Position numbers and translations under genes: made by a program. From positions 62,001-126,000 of the forward strand of contig JAFGKD010000001.1 in NCBI GenBank assembly GCA_016928775.1: DNA of 64,000 nucleotides, read 5' to 3'. Each line of letters opens with the position of its first letter. Positions within the stretch are counted from its first letter, which is position 1. Under the pieces are notes generated by a model that saw nothing but the letters and a program-made list of their open reading frames with translations, was not told where the DNA came from and searched no databases. The DNA is from Candidatus Zhuqueibacterota bacterium. Its GTDB lineage: Bacteria; Zhuqueibacterota; Zhuqueibacteria; Residuimicrobiales; Krinioviventaceae. Below are positions 8,305 to 17,412 of the stretch, in pieces.

Positions 8305-8754
8305 CTACTCTACAGGCGCTTCTTGTGCTTCAAGGTTTCCAAATGGTTGCAGCTCTTCTATCGACAGTTGTATTTGAATATTAAAAAACGGATAAAGGTC
8401 GGCTAAAATGCTGCCACCATCTTCATCCGGAATACGGCTGACGATAGTGAGTGCAGCAAATTCGCTCTTGACGATATCAGCGTCCTCGCCTTTACCAATA
8501 CGAACCTTTTTTTGTTTGATATTAAACGGCTTGATCGTCGCTGTTTGCAGAACAAATTCTTCCCCGGTCAGGCTATCCAGAAATAAAAGGCGCACGAGGC
8601 CGCGCACCATGTTATTGTACAGCTCACCGACTTGACGACTATTATCAATAGCGACTTCAGCTTGAATGACGAGCTGCCGAATGATCGTTTCCTCTTCACC
8701 TTTATCTTCGGCGGGCCAATATTTTTTTATCATGCAATTTTCGAATGTCAGCAT
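8305..8754 (-). CDS. Hypothetical cytoplasmic protein
   Basis: A 149-residue acidic soluble protein with no recognised domain. GGAG lies 6 nt upstream of the ATG. It begins MLTFENCMIKKYWPAEDKGEEE and has mixed alpha/beta character with no signal or membrane segment. It stands alone, divergent from the bifunctional nuclease gene and next to the MITE. Confidence 0.6.
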   Translation of the reverse strand: MLTFENCMIKKYWPAEDKGEEETIIRQLVIQAEVAIDNSRQVGELYNNMVRGLVRLLFLDSLTGEEFVLQTATIKPFNIKQKKVRIGKGEDADIVKSEFAALTIVSRIPDEDGGSILADLYPFFNIQIQLSIEELQPFGNLEAQEAPVE

Positions 8755-8970
8755 ACAAGTCTCCGGCAGAATTTATTGACGCCGAACATAAGAAATTTCA
8801 AGCTTGAAAGCAAGATATTCCCGGATAAAGGACAATATATTTTTCAGTTTATAAAAGATTTACGCATGTCGGATAAAAGCAGGTATGTGATGAAAGAGTC
8901 GCCATGCAAAATATGAGATGCAATTGCCTCAAAATAAGGCAGACGGTGAACAGCATGGCTAAAATAACCC

Positions 8971-8999
8971 TTGACTGTTGATTGATAAATTAGTATAAT
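8971..8999 (+). promoter_or_regulatory. Sigma70-type promoter of the bifunctional nuclease gene
   Basis: TTGACT (8971-8976), a 17-nt spacer and a perfect TATAAT (8994-8999) lie 41 nt before the start codon. This is the clearest promoter in the window and shows that housekeeping promoters here follow the TTGACA/TATAAT pattern. Confidence 0.85.
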
Positions 9000-9040
9000 T
9001 TCTTAGTACTTGTAACGATATTTTAGGAGAAGAAAAACCA

Positions 9041-9625
9041 ATGATGGTTCGCGTCACTGTCGAACGGGTAACGTTGGATACGTCGACGAGTCGTTTTGTC
9101 GTTATTCTTAAAGAAGAAAAACAAAACCGTTGGTTGCCTATCGTTGTGGGTTCGTCCGAAGCGCAGGCGATCGCGCTACAGCTTGAAAATATTGCTCCAC
9201 CTCGACCGCTGACGCATGATCTCATTCGAAATTTGCTCAATACACTTGATGCCAAGGTGGAACGGATCATCGTTAATGATCTCCGCGACAATACCTATTA
9301 TGCGATATTAGGACTCAACATGAATGGTGAATTGCGTCACATCGATGCGCGTCCCAGTGACGCGATAGCATTGGCGCTTCGTACAGAGGCCCCCATTTAT
9401 GTTGAGGGCAATGTGATGCGACAAGCTGCGATCTCCGAAGCTGACCATAACCTGAAATCACGCAGTGAAACCGATGCATTAGATTTTACCGCACCTGAGG
9501 ATATCCTGGAACAGCTCAATATTGATTTGCTCAAAGCTGTTCAGGATGAACGCTATGAAGAAGCAGCCAAAATTCGGGATGAAATCGCCAAACTAAAAAC
9601 CGAACTTCGTCAAAACGAAATATGA
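9041..9625 (+). CDS. Bifunctional nuclease (DUF151) family protein with UVR motif
   Basis: A 194-residue protein. Residues 1-130 form a BFN/DUF151 domain (LPIVVGSSEAQAIALQLE, HIDARPSDAIALALR). The C-terminus (about 155-190) is a UvrB/UvrC-interaction type helical hairpin (LLKAVQDERYEEAAKIRDEIAKL). BFN proteins have reported DNase/RNase activity; the cellular role is not settled. The UVR motif suggests protein contacts. AGGAGA lies 10 nt upstream of the first of two adjacent ATG codons. A canonical promoter precedes it and a strong terminator follows, so it is monocistronic. Confidence 0.9.
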   Translation: MMVRVTVERVTLDTSTSRFVVILKEEKQNRWLPIVVGSSEAQAIALQLENIAPPRPLTHDLIRNLLNTLDAKVERIIVNDLRDNTYYAILGLNMNGELRHIDARPSDAIALALRTEAPIYVEGNVMRQAAISEADHNLKSRSETDALDFTAPEDILEQLNIDLLKAVQDERYEEAAKIRDEIAKLKTELRQNEI

Positions 9626-9641
9626 CGATGATGACTCGCTG

Positions 9642-9666
9642 AAAAGCCTCCCCCGAGGCTTTTTTT
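9642..9666 (+). terminator. Rho-independent terminator
   Basis: AAAAGCCTC (9642-9650) pairs with GAGGCTTTT (9655-9663) around a CCCC loop, followed by further T. It ends the bifunctional nuclease transcript. Confidence 0.9.
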
Positions 9667-9706
9667 ATATCAACACCTTATAATTCTCAATTTGAACGGG
9701 AACTAC

Positions 9707-10948
9707 ATGAACGAACGTCCGCAGCGATCTCCGTGGCTGTTCATTCCAACTCTTTATTTTATCGAGGGTTTACCCTACATTCTCATCAATTCCGTTTCCA
9801 TCTATATGTTTAAAAGTTTCGGAGTGTCCAATCAGGTTGTGGGCCTGACCAGCATTATCATGCTGCCGTGGGTTCTCAAAATGCTCTGGTCGCCTGTTGT
9901 CGATATGTATTCGAGCAAACGTTCCTGGGCGGTCTGTTGTCAATTGGTTCTCGGATGTTGTTTCTTTGGCGTTGTCTTTGCCGTGCACCTGCCCATCTTT
10001 CTTCTGAGTGTTGTCGCTATACTCATTGGTGCTGCATTTGTCTCTGCCACCCATGATATTGCCGCCGATGGCTATTACATGCTGGCCCTCGATAAAACAA
10101 AACAAGCCTTTTTTGTGGGCATTCGATCAACCGCCTATCGAATTGCCATGTTAGCTGGTGGATTGATCGCTACCTTTGCTGGCATATTGGAACAAAAAAC
10201 CGCGAATATCCCTCTCAGCTGGTCGATTGCCTACGGGGTGATGGCAGTTATACTTGTTCTCGCTTTCTTTTTTCACCGTTGGTATCTGCCGGTAGCTGAA
10301 GCCCGGCGAGGGACCTCTAACGAGCGCTTGCCTTTTGCAGAGGCGTTTAAAAGTTATTTTCAGCAGGAAAAAATCGTCGCGATTTTACTGTTCATTCTTC
10401 TCTATCGACTGGGTGAAGCCGTTTTAGCCCGGATGGCCATTCCTTTTTTACTTGATCCTGTAGCAAACGGTGGCCTCGGCTTTTCGACCGCTCAAACCAG
10501 CCTCATGCGAGATGTTTTTGGTCTCTCCGGCCTCATTGTGGGTGGTATTCTTGCCGGCTGGCTTATCGCACGATTTGGATTGAAAAAATGTATCTGGCCC
10601 ATGGCCCTGGCGTTGAATCTGCCAAACGTCGGATATTTGTATCTGGCATGGGCACAACCGGGATTGTCGGTGGTCTATCCAATTGTTGTTATTGAACAAT
10701 TTGGCTATGGCGTCGGCTTTACTGCTTTTATGGTTTTTCTCATGTACATCGCCAAAGGACCCTACAAGACATCCCATTATGCCATTTCCACAGGATTTAT
10801 GGCCCTGGGATTGATGCTGCCGAGTATGGCCAGTGGTGTTTTGCAAAATTTATTGGGATATGTTCATTTTTTTCTCCTGGTTTTAATACTCACGATTCCC
10901 GGATTTATCCTGTTACTTTTTATACCGTTGGAAGACAAAACAAAATGA
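9707..10948 (+). CDS. AmpG-like MFS permease
   Basis: A 413-residue, 12-segment major facilitator protein. The N-terminus FIPTLYFIEGLPYILINSVS and the loop WSPVVDMYSSKR match the AmpG/PAT group, which imports anhydromuropeptides or acts as an acetyl-CoA transporter. The ATG at 9707 is preferred over an in-frame TTG at 9692. The stop overlaps the next start (ATGA) with a NamZ-type N-acetylmuramidase gene, which supports a role in uptake of peptidoglycan fragments. The exact substrate (GlcNAc-anhMurNAc or free MurNAc) is an inference. Confidence 0.82.
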   Translation: MNERPQRSPWLFIPTLYFIEGLPYILINSVSIYMFKSFGVSNQVVGLTSIIMLPWVLKMLWSPVVDMYSSKRSWAVCCQLVLGCCFFGVVFAVHLPIFLLSVVAILIGAAFVSATHDIAADGYYMLALDKTKQAFFVGIRSTAYRIAMLAGGLIATFAGILEQKTANIPLSWSIAYGVMAVILVLAFFFHRWYLPVAEARRGTSNERLPFAEAFKSYFQQEKIVAILLFILLYRLGEAVLARMAIPFLLDPVANGGLGFSTAQTSLMRDVFGLSGLIVGGILAGWLIARFGLKKCIWPMALALNLPNVGYLYLAWAQPGLSVVYPIVVIEQFGYGVGFTAFMVFLMYIAKGPYKTSHYAISTGFMALGLMLPSMASGVLQNLLGYVHFFLLVLILTIPGFILLLFIPLEDKTK

Positions 10949-12192
10949 AATTGATAAAGCCGTTTGTTATAACGTTCACCCTGTTTTGTGCAATCTGCAT
11001 GAATTGCTCACAGGAAGGACAGGCACAAGATAAAAATGATCCTGTTTTACCAGGAATTGATATATTGTTAGCTGAACAGCTTGACCTTGTGAAACACAAG
11101 CGAGTCGGCTTGATCACCAATCCAACAGGTATCACCACCACACTCCTGTCAACGATTGAAACGCTTTACTCCCATCCGCAGGTGAATCTTGTCGCGTTGT
11201 ATGCGCCTGAGCATGGTGTGCGTGGCGATATCCCGGCTGGCGAGTATGTCGAGCATTTTATCGATAAAAAAACCAAACTCCCGGTCTACAGTCTCTATGG
11301 TGCAACTAAAAAACCGACAGCTAAAATGCTAAAAGATGTGGATATTTTGTTGTTTGATATCCAGGATATTGGTGTTCGGCCCTATACCTATATCTACACC
11401 ATGGCTTATGCCATGGTTGCAGCACAAGAGAACACTATCCCGTTCATTGTCCTGGATCGTCCCAATCCGCTGGGTGGTGAGCTGATTGAAGGACCCATTC
11501 TGGAAGAACAATTTTTTTCCTTTATCGGCTTGTATCCTATTCCTTATATTCATGGCATGACCGTGGGTGAGCTGGCGGGATTTTTTAATGAAGAGTTTGA
11601 AATCAATGCCCAACTCAAGGTTGTTCGCATGCAGGGCTGGTCGCGTGATTTATTATTCGAGGATACACATTTGCCATGGGTGCCGACGTCACCGCATGTG
11701 CCGCACGCCAGGACACCTTTTTTCCTCGCCACGACTGGCGGATTTGGTGAGCTGAAAACATTAAATGAAGGTGTTGGCTATACATTGCCGTTTGAATATG
11801 TGGGGGCGGAGTGGATTGATGCCGACACATTGGCTGAAACCTTGAATGCACTATCAATGGAAGGTGTTTTTTTTCGGCCAGTGTTTTACAAACCGTACTA
11901 TGGCGCCAAAGCCGGTATCATGTTGCATGGCGTCCACATTCACATTACTGACTATACAATAGTCAGACCGATTAAAATACAAATAGCGATTCTAAAAACG
12001 GTGCATGATTTATATCCGGACCAGCAACTTTTTGATCCTGCTCGCCTGGACATGTTCACCAAAGCGATAGGCACGGACAAGGTAAGAATGATGATCGAAG
12101 AAGGGCGAAATCTGACGGATATCGTCCGGGAGTGCGAAAAGGGACTCGAAGCGTTTGTAAAAAAACGTAAAAAATACCTGCTCTACGAATGA
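10945..12192 (+). CDS. namZ: Exo-beta-N-acetylmuramidase NamZ (DUF1343, GH171)
   Basis: A 415-residue protein matching DUF1343 over most of its length: GIDILLAEQ, KRVGLITNPTGI, LYAPEHGVRGDIPAGE, DILLFDIQDIGVRPYTYIYTM and DRPNPLGGE. Family members release N-acetylmuramic acid from the non-reducing ends of peptidoglycan fragments. The N-terminal ~28 residues form a hydrophobic signal with cysteines (LFCAICMNC), so it is exported and possibly lipid-anchored. It is translationally coupled (4-nt overlap) to the AmpG-like permease, giving a compact cell-wall salvage pair. Confidence 0.9.
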   Translation: MKLIKPFVITFTLFCAICMNCSQEGQAQDKNDPVLPGIDILLAEQLDLVKHKRVGLITNPTGITTTLLSTIETLYSHPQVNLVALYAPEHGVRGDIPAGEYVEHFIDKKTKLPVYSLYGATKKPTAKMLKDVDILLFDIQDIGVRPYTYIYTMAYAMVAAQENTIPFIVLDRPNPLGGELIEGPILEEQFFSFIGLYPIPYIHGMTVGELAGFFNEEFEINAQLKVVRMQGWSRDLLFEDTHLPWVPTSPHVPHARTPFFLATTGGFGELKTLNEGVGYTLPFEYVGAEWIDADTLAETLNALSMEGVFFRPVFYKPYYGAKAGIMLHGVHIHITDYTIVRPIKIQIAILKTVHDLYPDQQLFDPARLDMFTKAIGTDKVRMMIEEGRNLTDIVRECEKGLEAFVKKRKKYLLYE

Positions 12193-12291
12193 TCTCTCTT
12201 TAAATGGCGAACTTTTTTGATTGTGCGACGTCTGTAAATTTCCAAAGTCAATCCTAAATTATTGAAATAAAGGTACTTTGATCCAGGTTTT

Positions 12292-13698
12292 ATGTCTAAT
12301 GTATGTGATAATGAAAGGTTCATTTTGCAAAAGTTCTTTTTGACATGGAGCACAAGAATAGTTGTCCTTTTGCCGCTGATTTTCGGCGCATGTTCACCTC
12401 AAAGCCATGATCAGGTTTTTTACCAGGTGAAAAGAGGTGACTATGATGTTGTGGTTAGCGCAGAAGGAGAGCTTGAAGCCAAAAGCGCCCAGGTTTTGGT
12501 CACACCCATGGTGCGGCCTGCTCCGACTATTTCTTATTTGATTGAAGAAGGAACACAGGTCAAAAAAGGCGATGTCATTGTAAAATTTACTCAGACACAG
12601 GTCGAGACTGAATATTTGAATGCGCTCGATGAAGTCGCAACTGCAAAGGCTGATTCCATAAAAATTGAGGCTGAATTATCGCTGCAATTGCTGCTATACG
12701 AATCACAATATAGTACGGCAAAAGCTTCAGCAAACGCTGCCCAGCTGCAATTGGCGAGAATAAAGTTCGAGGCGCCTATCACACAAGAAATCAAAAAACT
12801 GGAGATAGAGCAATTCGAGCTGGAAGCGGAACGGGCGAAAAAAAACCTCGAATCGCTGAAGAAAATTCAGCTTGAGGAGCGACTTAATGCACAATTACGC
12901 ATAAAACAAGCGATAAACAAAGTTGATCGTGCAAAAGCGCAACTCGCTCAGCTCACGCTCATGGCGCCATTTGACGGTATTGTTGTGCATGAAATCAGCT
13001 TTATCACTGATGAGAAAGTACAGGAAGGCAGCACACTGTTTCCCAGAATGCCGGTGGTCAGGATACCTGATCTGAGTATTATGCAAGTCAAGATGCAGAT
13101 CAGCGAAACAGATGCGCAAAAGCTAACTCTGGGCATGCCGGCTTTTGTCACAATGCCCTCCCTGGGGAACAAAAAATATCGTGCCAAAGTATCAAAAATT
13201 GATCGTATCGCCAAGGCCATCCGCCGGGATTCCAAAGTAAAAAAGGTTGAGGTGCTGGTTGAGCTTGATTCTACTAACCAGGAGCTACGTCCGGGGCTCA
13301 CAGCGCAGGCTGCTATTTTTATAAAACGCGCACGAAATATTATGACAGTGCCGCATGAATCTGTATTTGCAAATGATTCGATTCGCGTCGTATATGTTAA
13401 AGAGAAATCGCATTATATACCGCGACCAATCGTTCCGCTGTACCAGGATGAGGACTTTATGATTATTTATGGTGCGGTCAATGAGGGAGAGCTGTTAGCG
13501 CTAAACGAGCCGCCCAATACACGCGTGGACATGCCGGATGATTTGGCTCCCATCCAGGCGCCGGCTGAAGCTGACACGTTCAAGGTGGAGAGAAAAGAGC
13601 AACCGCCCGACATGCCTCCATTGTCTCCCGAGATGATGCGACAGATGCGGAACGGAAGGTCCTTTCCCGGGCCGGGTACAGTTATCCAATCAAAGTAG
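12292..13698 (+). CDS. Efflux periplasmic adaptor lipoprotein 1 (HlyD/MFP family)
   Basis: A 468-residue membrane fusion protein. The signal peptide ends in the lipobox FGAC. A split lipoyl/barrel-sandwich domain (EGTQVKKGDVIVKF ... LMAPFDGIVVHE) flanks a coiled-coil hairpin (about residues 100-220). A beta-barrel and membrane-proximal domain follow, ending in a Pro/Met-rich tail (PPDMPPLSPEMMRQM) not shared with the other two adaptors. It is the first of three consecutive adaptors ahead of a MacB-like permease and TolC. The tail could mark metal binding, but this is only suggested by composition. Confidence 0.88.
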   Translation: MSNVCDNERFILQKFFLTWSTRIVVLLPLIFGACSPQSHDQVFYQVKRGDYDVVVSAEGELEAKSAQVLVTPMVRPAPTISYLIEEGTQVKKGDVIVKFTQTQVETEYLNALDEVATAKADSIKIEAELSLQLLLYESQYSTAKASANAAQLQLARIKFEAPITQEIKKLEIEQFELEAERAKKNLESLKKIQLEERLNAQLRIKQAINKVDRAKAQLAQLTLMAPFDGIVVHEISFITDEKVQEGSTLFPRMPVVRIPDLSIMQVKMQISETDAQKLTLGMPAFVTMPSLGNKKYRAKVSKIDRIAKAIRRDSKVKKVEVLVELDSTNQELRPGLTAQAAIFIKRARNIMTVPHESVFANDSIRVVYVKEKSHYIPRPIVPLYQDEDFMIIYGAVNEGELLALNEPPNTRVDMPDDLAPIQAPAEADTFKVERKEQPPDMPPLSPEMMRQMRNGRSFPGPGTVIQSK

Positions 13699-13722
13699 CC
13701 AAATCGAAAAAAAGGATAAAAC

Positions 13723-14961
13723 ATGCTTAGACGGTATTTATACTACACAGGATTTTTGCTCACAAGCCTCTTTTTGGCGTGTCAATCCACAACGGATGTG
13801 AATATTGAAACGTACAGAGTGCAAAGAGGCGAATTTCTCAGCAGTGTAACAGAAACCGGTGAACTGGCGGCGATCAATTCGGAATTGATTTCTGCGCCAA
13901 ACATCGACTGGCGATTTGGCCAGCTAAAGGTCATTTATATTGTGGACGATGGGACGCAAGTTCAGGCTGGTGATACATTGGTCGAATTCGACAAGGCTGA
14001 GGTTGAAAAAGCGATCATCGATGCCAGGGCCGAACTGGAAATTGCTCAGGCCGAACTGCGAAAAACAATGGCGCAACACGCTTCTCAAATTGAAGGACTG
14101 GAAGCTGATCTGGAACAAACTCGCCTGCAGCATCGAATTTCACAGCTCAATCTTGAAAAGGCGACATACGAATCCGACATTCGTCGACAAGAGATAGAAC
14201 TGGAACTTGAAAAAGCTGCCATTTCACTTGAAAAGGCGCAAAAGGAGATTGAAAACCAAAAGGCCGTTAATGCGGAAGAAATAAGCAAGTTGAAGCTGAA
14301 TATAAATCAGGTGCAATCGCGTCTCAACGAGGCGCTCAATACGCTTGCCAAAATGACGGTCACCTCGCCATCGCCGGGAATCGCTATTATAGAGCGGAAC
14401 TGGGCGACAGATCAGAAAATCGCGGTGGAAGATCAGTTGTGGGAGGGCTTTCCAATGATCAGCCTGCCAGACCTTAGTTTGATGAAAGCCGAAGTGGCGG
14501 TCAATGAGGTGGACATCGCCAAAATTGATACCATGCAGGACGCCTTTATTCGTATGGATGCGTTTCCGGATACCAGCTTCAAGGGGCATGTCATCGAAGT
14601 GGCGACTCTGGCGCGGGACAAGGAGCGTGATTCAAAGGTCAAAGTGTTTGATGTTGTTGTTGCGATTGATGAAAATAGCGCCCAACTCATGCCTGGTATG
14701 ACGGTCGGTTGTCAGATTATCGTCGATCACGTTGCTGACACCCTCTTTGTACCGCTTGAAGCGCTGTTTCGAAAAAATGGTGATAATGTTGTTTATGTGA
14801 AAAAGGGAGGACATTTTGAACCGCATCCGGTTGTCATCGGCGAACAGAACCAGGATTTTGTCATTATCGTAGAAGGTGTGCGGGAGGGTGAAGAAGTCGC
14901 TCTCATTGATCCAACTCTTGGCGTTGAAGAAGAGGAAGAACAAGAGGAGGAGACATCGTGA
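13723..14961 (+). CDS. Efflux periplasmic adaptor lipoprotein 2 (HlyD/MFP family)
   Basis: A 412-residue adaptor with lipobox LFLAC after the signal peptide. It has a lipoyl half-motif (DDGTQVQAGDTLVEFDKAEVEKA), a long coiled-coil (about residues 95-215, very rich in Glu, Lys and Leu), the second lipoyl half (MTVTSPSPGIAIIERN) and a beta-barrel (LMPGMTVGCQIIV). The C-terminus is strongly acidic (EEEEEQEEE). It starts 24 nt after adaptor 1 and its stop overlaps the GTG start of adaptor 3. Confidence 0.88.
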   Translation: MLRRYLYYTGFLLTSLFLACQSTTDVNIETYRVQRGEFLSSVTETGELAAINSELISAPNIDWRFGQLKVIYIVDDGTQVQAGDTLVEFDKAEVEKAIIDARAELEIAQAELRKTMAQHASQIEGLEADLEQTRLQHRISQLNLEKATYESDIRRQEIELELEKAAISLEKAQKEIENQKAVNAEEISKLKLNINQVQSRLNEALNTLAKMTVTSPSPGIAIIERNWATDQKIAVEDQLWEGFPMISLPDLSLMKAEVAVNEVDIAKIDTMQDAFIRMDAFPDTSFKGHVIEVATLARDKERDSKVKVFDVVVAIDENSAQLMPGMTVGCQIIVDHVADTLFVPLEALFRKNGDNVVYVKKGGHFEPHPVVIGEQNQDFVIIVEGVREGEEVALIDPTLGVEEEEEQEEETS

Positions 14962-16160
14962 CAAATCGACTATTTTTAATTGTCATATTTTTTTTAGTGA
15001 CTTTGGCCGCATGTCGAAAAGATATATATGATCGAACCAGAGTGCAGCAAGGCTATTTTCGTGCAACGCTGACCGAAACCGGTGAGCTGCAAGCGCTACG
15101 CTCAAAGGTCATTATTGCGCCGAATTATAACTGGAATTACGGCCGGCCGATGCTCGTTGCGTTAGCTAAAGAAGGTACTTTGGTACAAGAAGGTGACTGG
15201 ATTGGCCAAATTGATACGACCGGTGTTGTCAGCTATTTGACGTCGCAGGAAAACGCTCTGGCCATTGAGGAGGCAAATTTCAAAACGCTTTTTGTGCAAC
15301 AGGAGACGCAGCAAAAAATCCTCGAGGCGACCTTGCGCGAACAGGAGGCTTCGCTGCGACAGGCGCGTATCGACACCCAACGCGTCCGCTTTGAGGCACC
15401 TTCCCAACAGGAAATTGCGCGATTGCGATTACAAATAGCTGAAATTGCCTATAAAAAGGCGGTGCAAAATTTTGAACATACAAAGATTATTCAAGAGCAG
15501 GATGTTCTTATCCAGCGCGACAAAATTCGGCAGATAAAGTCAGAAATTGAAGACGCCTATAAAACACTTGACACCTACAAATTAGTCGCCCCCGGGAATG
15601 GTATGGTTGTGTACAAGGCACAGCGCGGGCGAGGACCCAGTCGTGACAAAATTAAAGTGGGTGATGAAATCCGCCGTGGATCACCGCTGATTGGCTTGCC
15701 AGATTTGTCAGAGATGAAGGCACTTACGACAGTGAACGAAGCAGATATCGGCAAAATTAACATGGATCAAAAGGTGATTGTACGACTGGATGCATTTCCT
15801 GACATACAGTTTGCGGGCAAAGTAATATACATCGGCAAAATATGCCGATATAAGGATGATGAATCCAAAGTCAAAGTCTTTGATATTGAAGTTTTACTGG
15901 AAAATGCGACATCCATCTGTCGCCCGGGTATGACGGTCAACTGCGAAATCATTGTCGCTGAATACGACAATGCGATTTTTGTCGATAATGAATACATTAT
16001 CGACAATGAGGACGGCTATTTCGTCATTGTAGAAAGAAGCGGTAAAAAGCAATGGATTCCGGTAAAGCTGGGTTCCCGAAACAATGACACTGTGGTTGTT
16101 GAAGGAGATCTCAAAGCCGGCGAAAAACTTGTCGATCCAAGAATGGAGGATGTTGTTTGA
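14958..16160 (+). CDS. Efflux periplasmic adaptor lipoprotein 3 (HlyD/MFP family)
   Basis: A 400-residue adaptor with lipobox TLAAC and a GTG start inside the stop of adaptor 2. The order of domains is the same: KEGTLVQEGDWIGQIDT, coiled coil at about 85-200, YKLVAPGNGMVVYK, then CRPGMTVNCEIIV. It resembles adaptor 2 more than adaptor 1 (shared PNIDWRFG/PNYNWNYG-type segment and SLPDLS/GLPDLS). Its stop overlaps the permease start, so at least four genes are translationally coupled. Confidence 0.88.
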   Translation: MTNRLFLIVIFFLVTLAACRKDIYDRTRVQQGYFRATLTETGELQALRSKVIIAPNYNWNYGRPMLVALAKEGTLVQEGDWIGQIDTTGVVSYLTSQENALAIEEANFKTLFVQQETQQKILEATLREQEASLRQARIDTQRVRFEAPSQQEIARLRLQIAEIAYKKAVQNFEHTKIIQEQDVLIQRDKIRQIKSEIEDAYKTLDTYKLVAPGNGMVVYKAQRGRGPSRDKIKVGDEIRRGSPLIGLPDLSEMKALTTVNEADIGKINMDQKVIVRLDAFPDIQFAGKVIYIGKICRYKDDESKVKVFDIEVLLENATSICRPGMTVNCEIIVAEYDNAIFVDNEYIIDNEDGYFVIVERSGKKQWIPVKLGSRNNDTVVVEGDLKAGEKLVDPRMEDVV

Positions 16161-17398
16161 TGCAGATGTCTGAATTATTGTTGATGGGCGTTGAAGGATT
16201 ACGTGTACACCGGCTCCGATCTGTTCTGACTATGTTAGGCATTATTTTTGGTGTGTCCGCGGTTATTGCCATGCTGTCAATTGGCGAAGGTGCCAAACGG
16301 GAAGCTTTGGCGAAATACAAACTTTTAGGCGTCAATAATATCATCGTTCGGGATAAAGCGTTGAGCGATAAAGAGCTGGAAGAAGTGCGCGCCAAGTTCT
16401 CCAAAGGATTGTCGCTCAAAGACGCTGAAGCGATTCAAAAAATTCTTCCCACTGTCGAATATGTCGCGCCACAAGCTGAACTCTCCACAGAAGCAAAATT
16501 TGAAGACAAAGCCACAGCGGCTACTGTCGTTGGCGTCACCCAGGAATATGACAAGATATTGAATTATGTGCCGAACAAGGGAGAATTCTTTACCAGAGAT
16601 CATCACAACCGGCAGTTGCGCGTGTGTGTGCTCGGCGCTGATGTCACGCAAAAATTGTTTCCGGTTGAAGACCCGATCGGCAAAAAGATCAAGCTTGGCG
16701 ATGTCTGGTTTGAAGTTATTGGTGTCATGGAACCCAAGTCGCTGTTCACTGAAACCGTCGGCGAGCTGGCATCTCGAAATCTCAATCAGGACGTCTACAT
16801 TCCGTTGTTTTCCTTTCTACGGCGATATACAAAAGAAAACTCGTTGGCAAGCGAAATCGATCAGCTCACCATTCGTATCAGCGAATCCGACAAGTTGTTG
16901 GAGAGCGCCGCAATCATTCGACGTGTTATGGAGCGGCGGCACCGGGAGAATGATGATTTTGATATTGTCATTCCCTATGAACTGCTCAAGCAGGAGGAAC
17001 GGGAAACGCGCATCTATAACATGGTGCTCGGCTCCATCGCCGCTATATCACTGCTTGTTGGTGGTATCGGCATTATGAATATCATGTTAGCGACCGTCCT
17101 GGAACGGACGCGCGAAATCGGCATTCGGCGCTCTCTCGGCGCACGACGCAAGGAAATTCTATATCAGTTTCTTATCGAAGCTGTCGGTCTCAGTCTTTTT
17201 GGCGGATTGGTGGGAATCATCCTCGGCATCAGCATGTCATTCATCATCAATTCGTTTGCAGAATTTAGCACTGTGGTGACGCCAATTTCAGTGATTGTCG
17301 CGTTCGGTGTGTCAGGTGGCGTCGGGATAGTTTTCGGGACCTTTCCGGCAAAAAATGCGTCCAATATCAATCCGATTGAAGCGCTGCGATACGAGTAA
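16160..17398 (+). CDS. MacB/FtsX-type ABC transporter permease without ATPase domain
   Basis: A 412-residue inner-membrane permease. One N-terminal membrane segment (LRSVLTMLGIIFGVSAVIAML) precedes a large periplasmic MacB-type core domain (about 45-270). Three C-terminal segments with the FtsX signature follow (GIGIMNIMLATVLERTREIGIRRSLGARR). Unlike E. coli MacB no nucleotide-binding domain is fused, and no ABC ATPase gene is adjacent. It must use an ATPase encoded elsewhere, or have another energy source. The start is taken as the ATG overlapping the stop of adaptor 3. Confidence 0.9.
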   Translation: MQMSELLLMGVEGLRVHRLRSVLTMLGIIFGVSAVIAMLSIGEGAKREALAKYKLLGVNNIIVRDKALSDKELEEVRAKFSKGLSLKDAEAIQKILPTVEYVAPQAELSTEAKFEDKATAATVVGVTQEYDKILNYVPNKGEFFTRDHHNRQLRVCVLGADVTQKLFPVEDPIGKKIKLGDVWFEVIGVMEPKSLFTETVGELASRNLNQDVYIPLFSFLRRYTKENSLASEIDQLTIRISESDKLLESAAIIRRVMERRHRENDDFDIVIPYELLKQEERETRIYNMVLGSIAAISLLVGGIGIMNIMLATVLERTREIGIRRSLGARRKEILYQFLIEAVGLSLFGGLVGIILGISMSFIINSFAEFSTVVTPISVIVAFGVSGGVGIVFGTFPAKNASNINPIEALRYE

Positions 17399-17412
17399 AT
17401 GGATATGTTACC

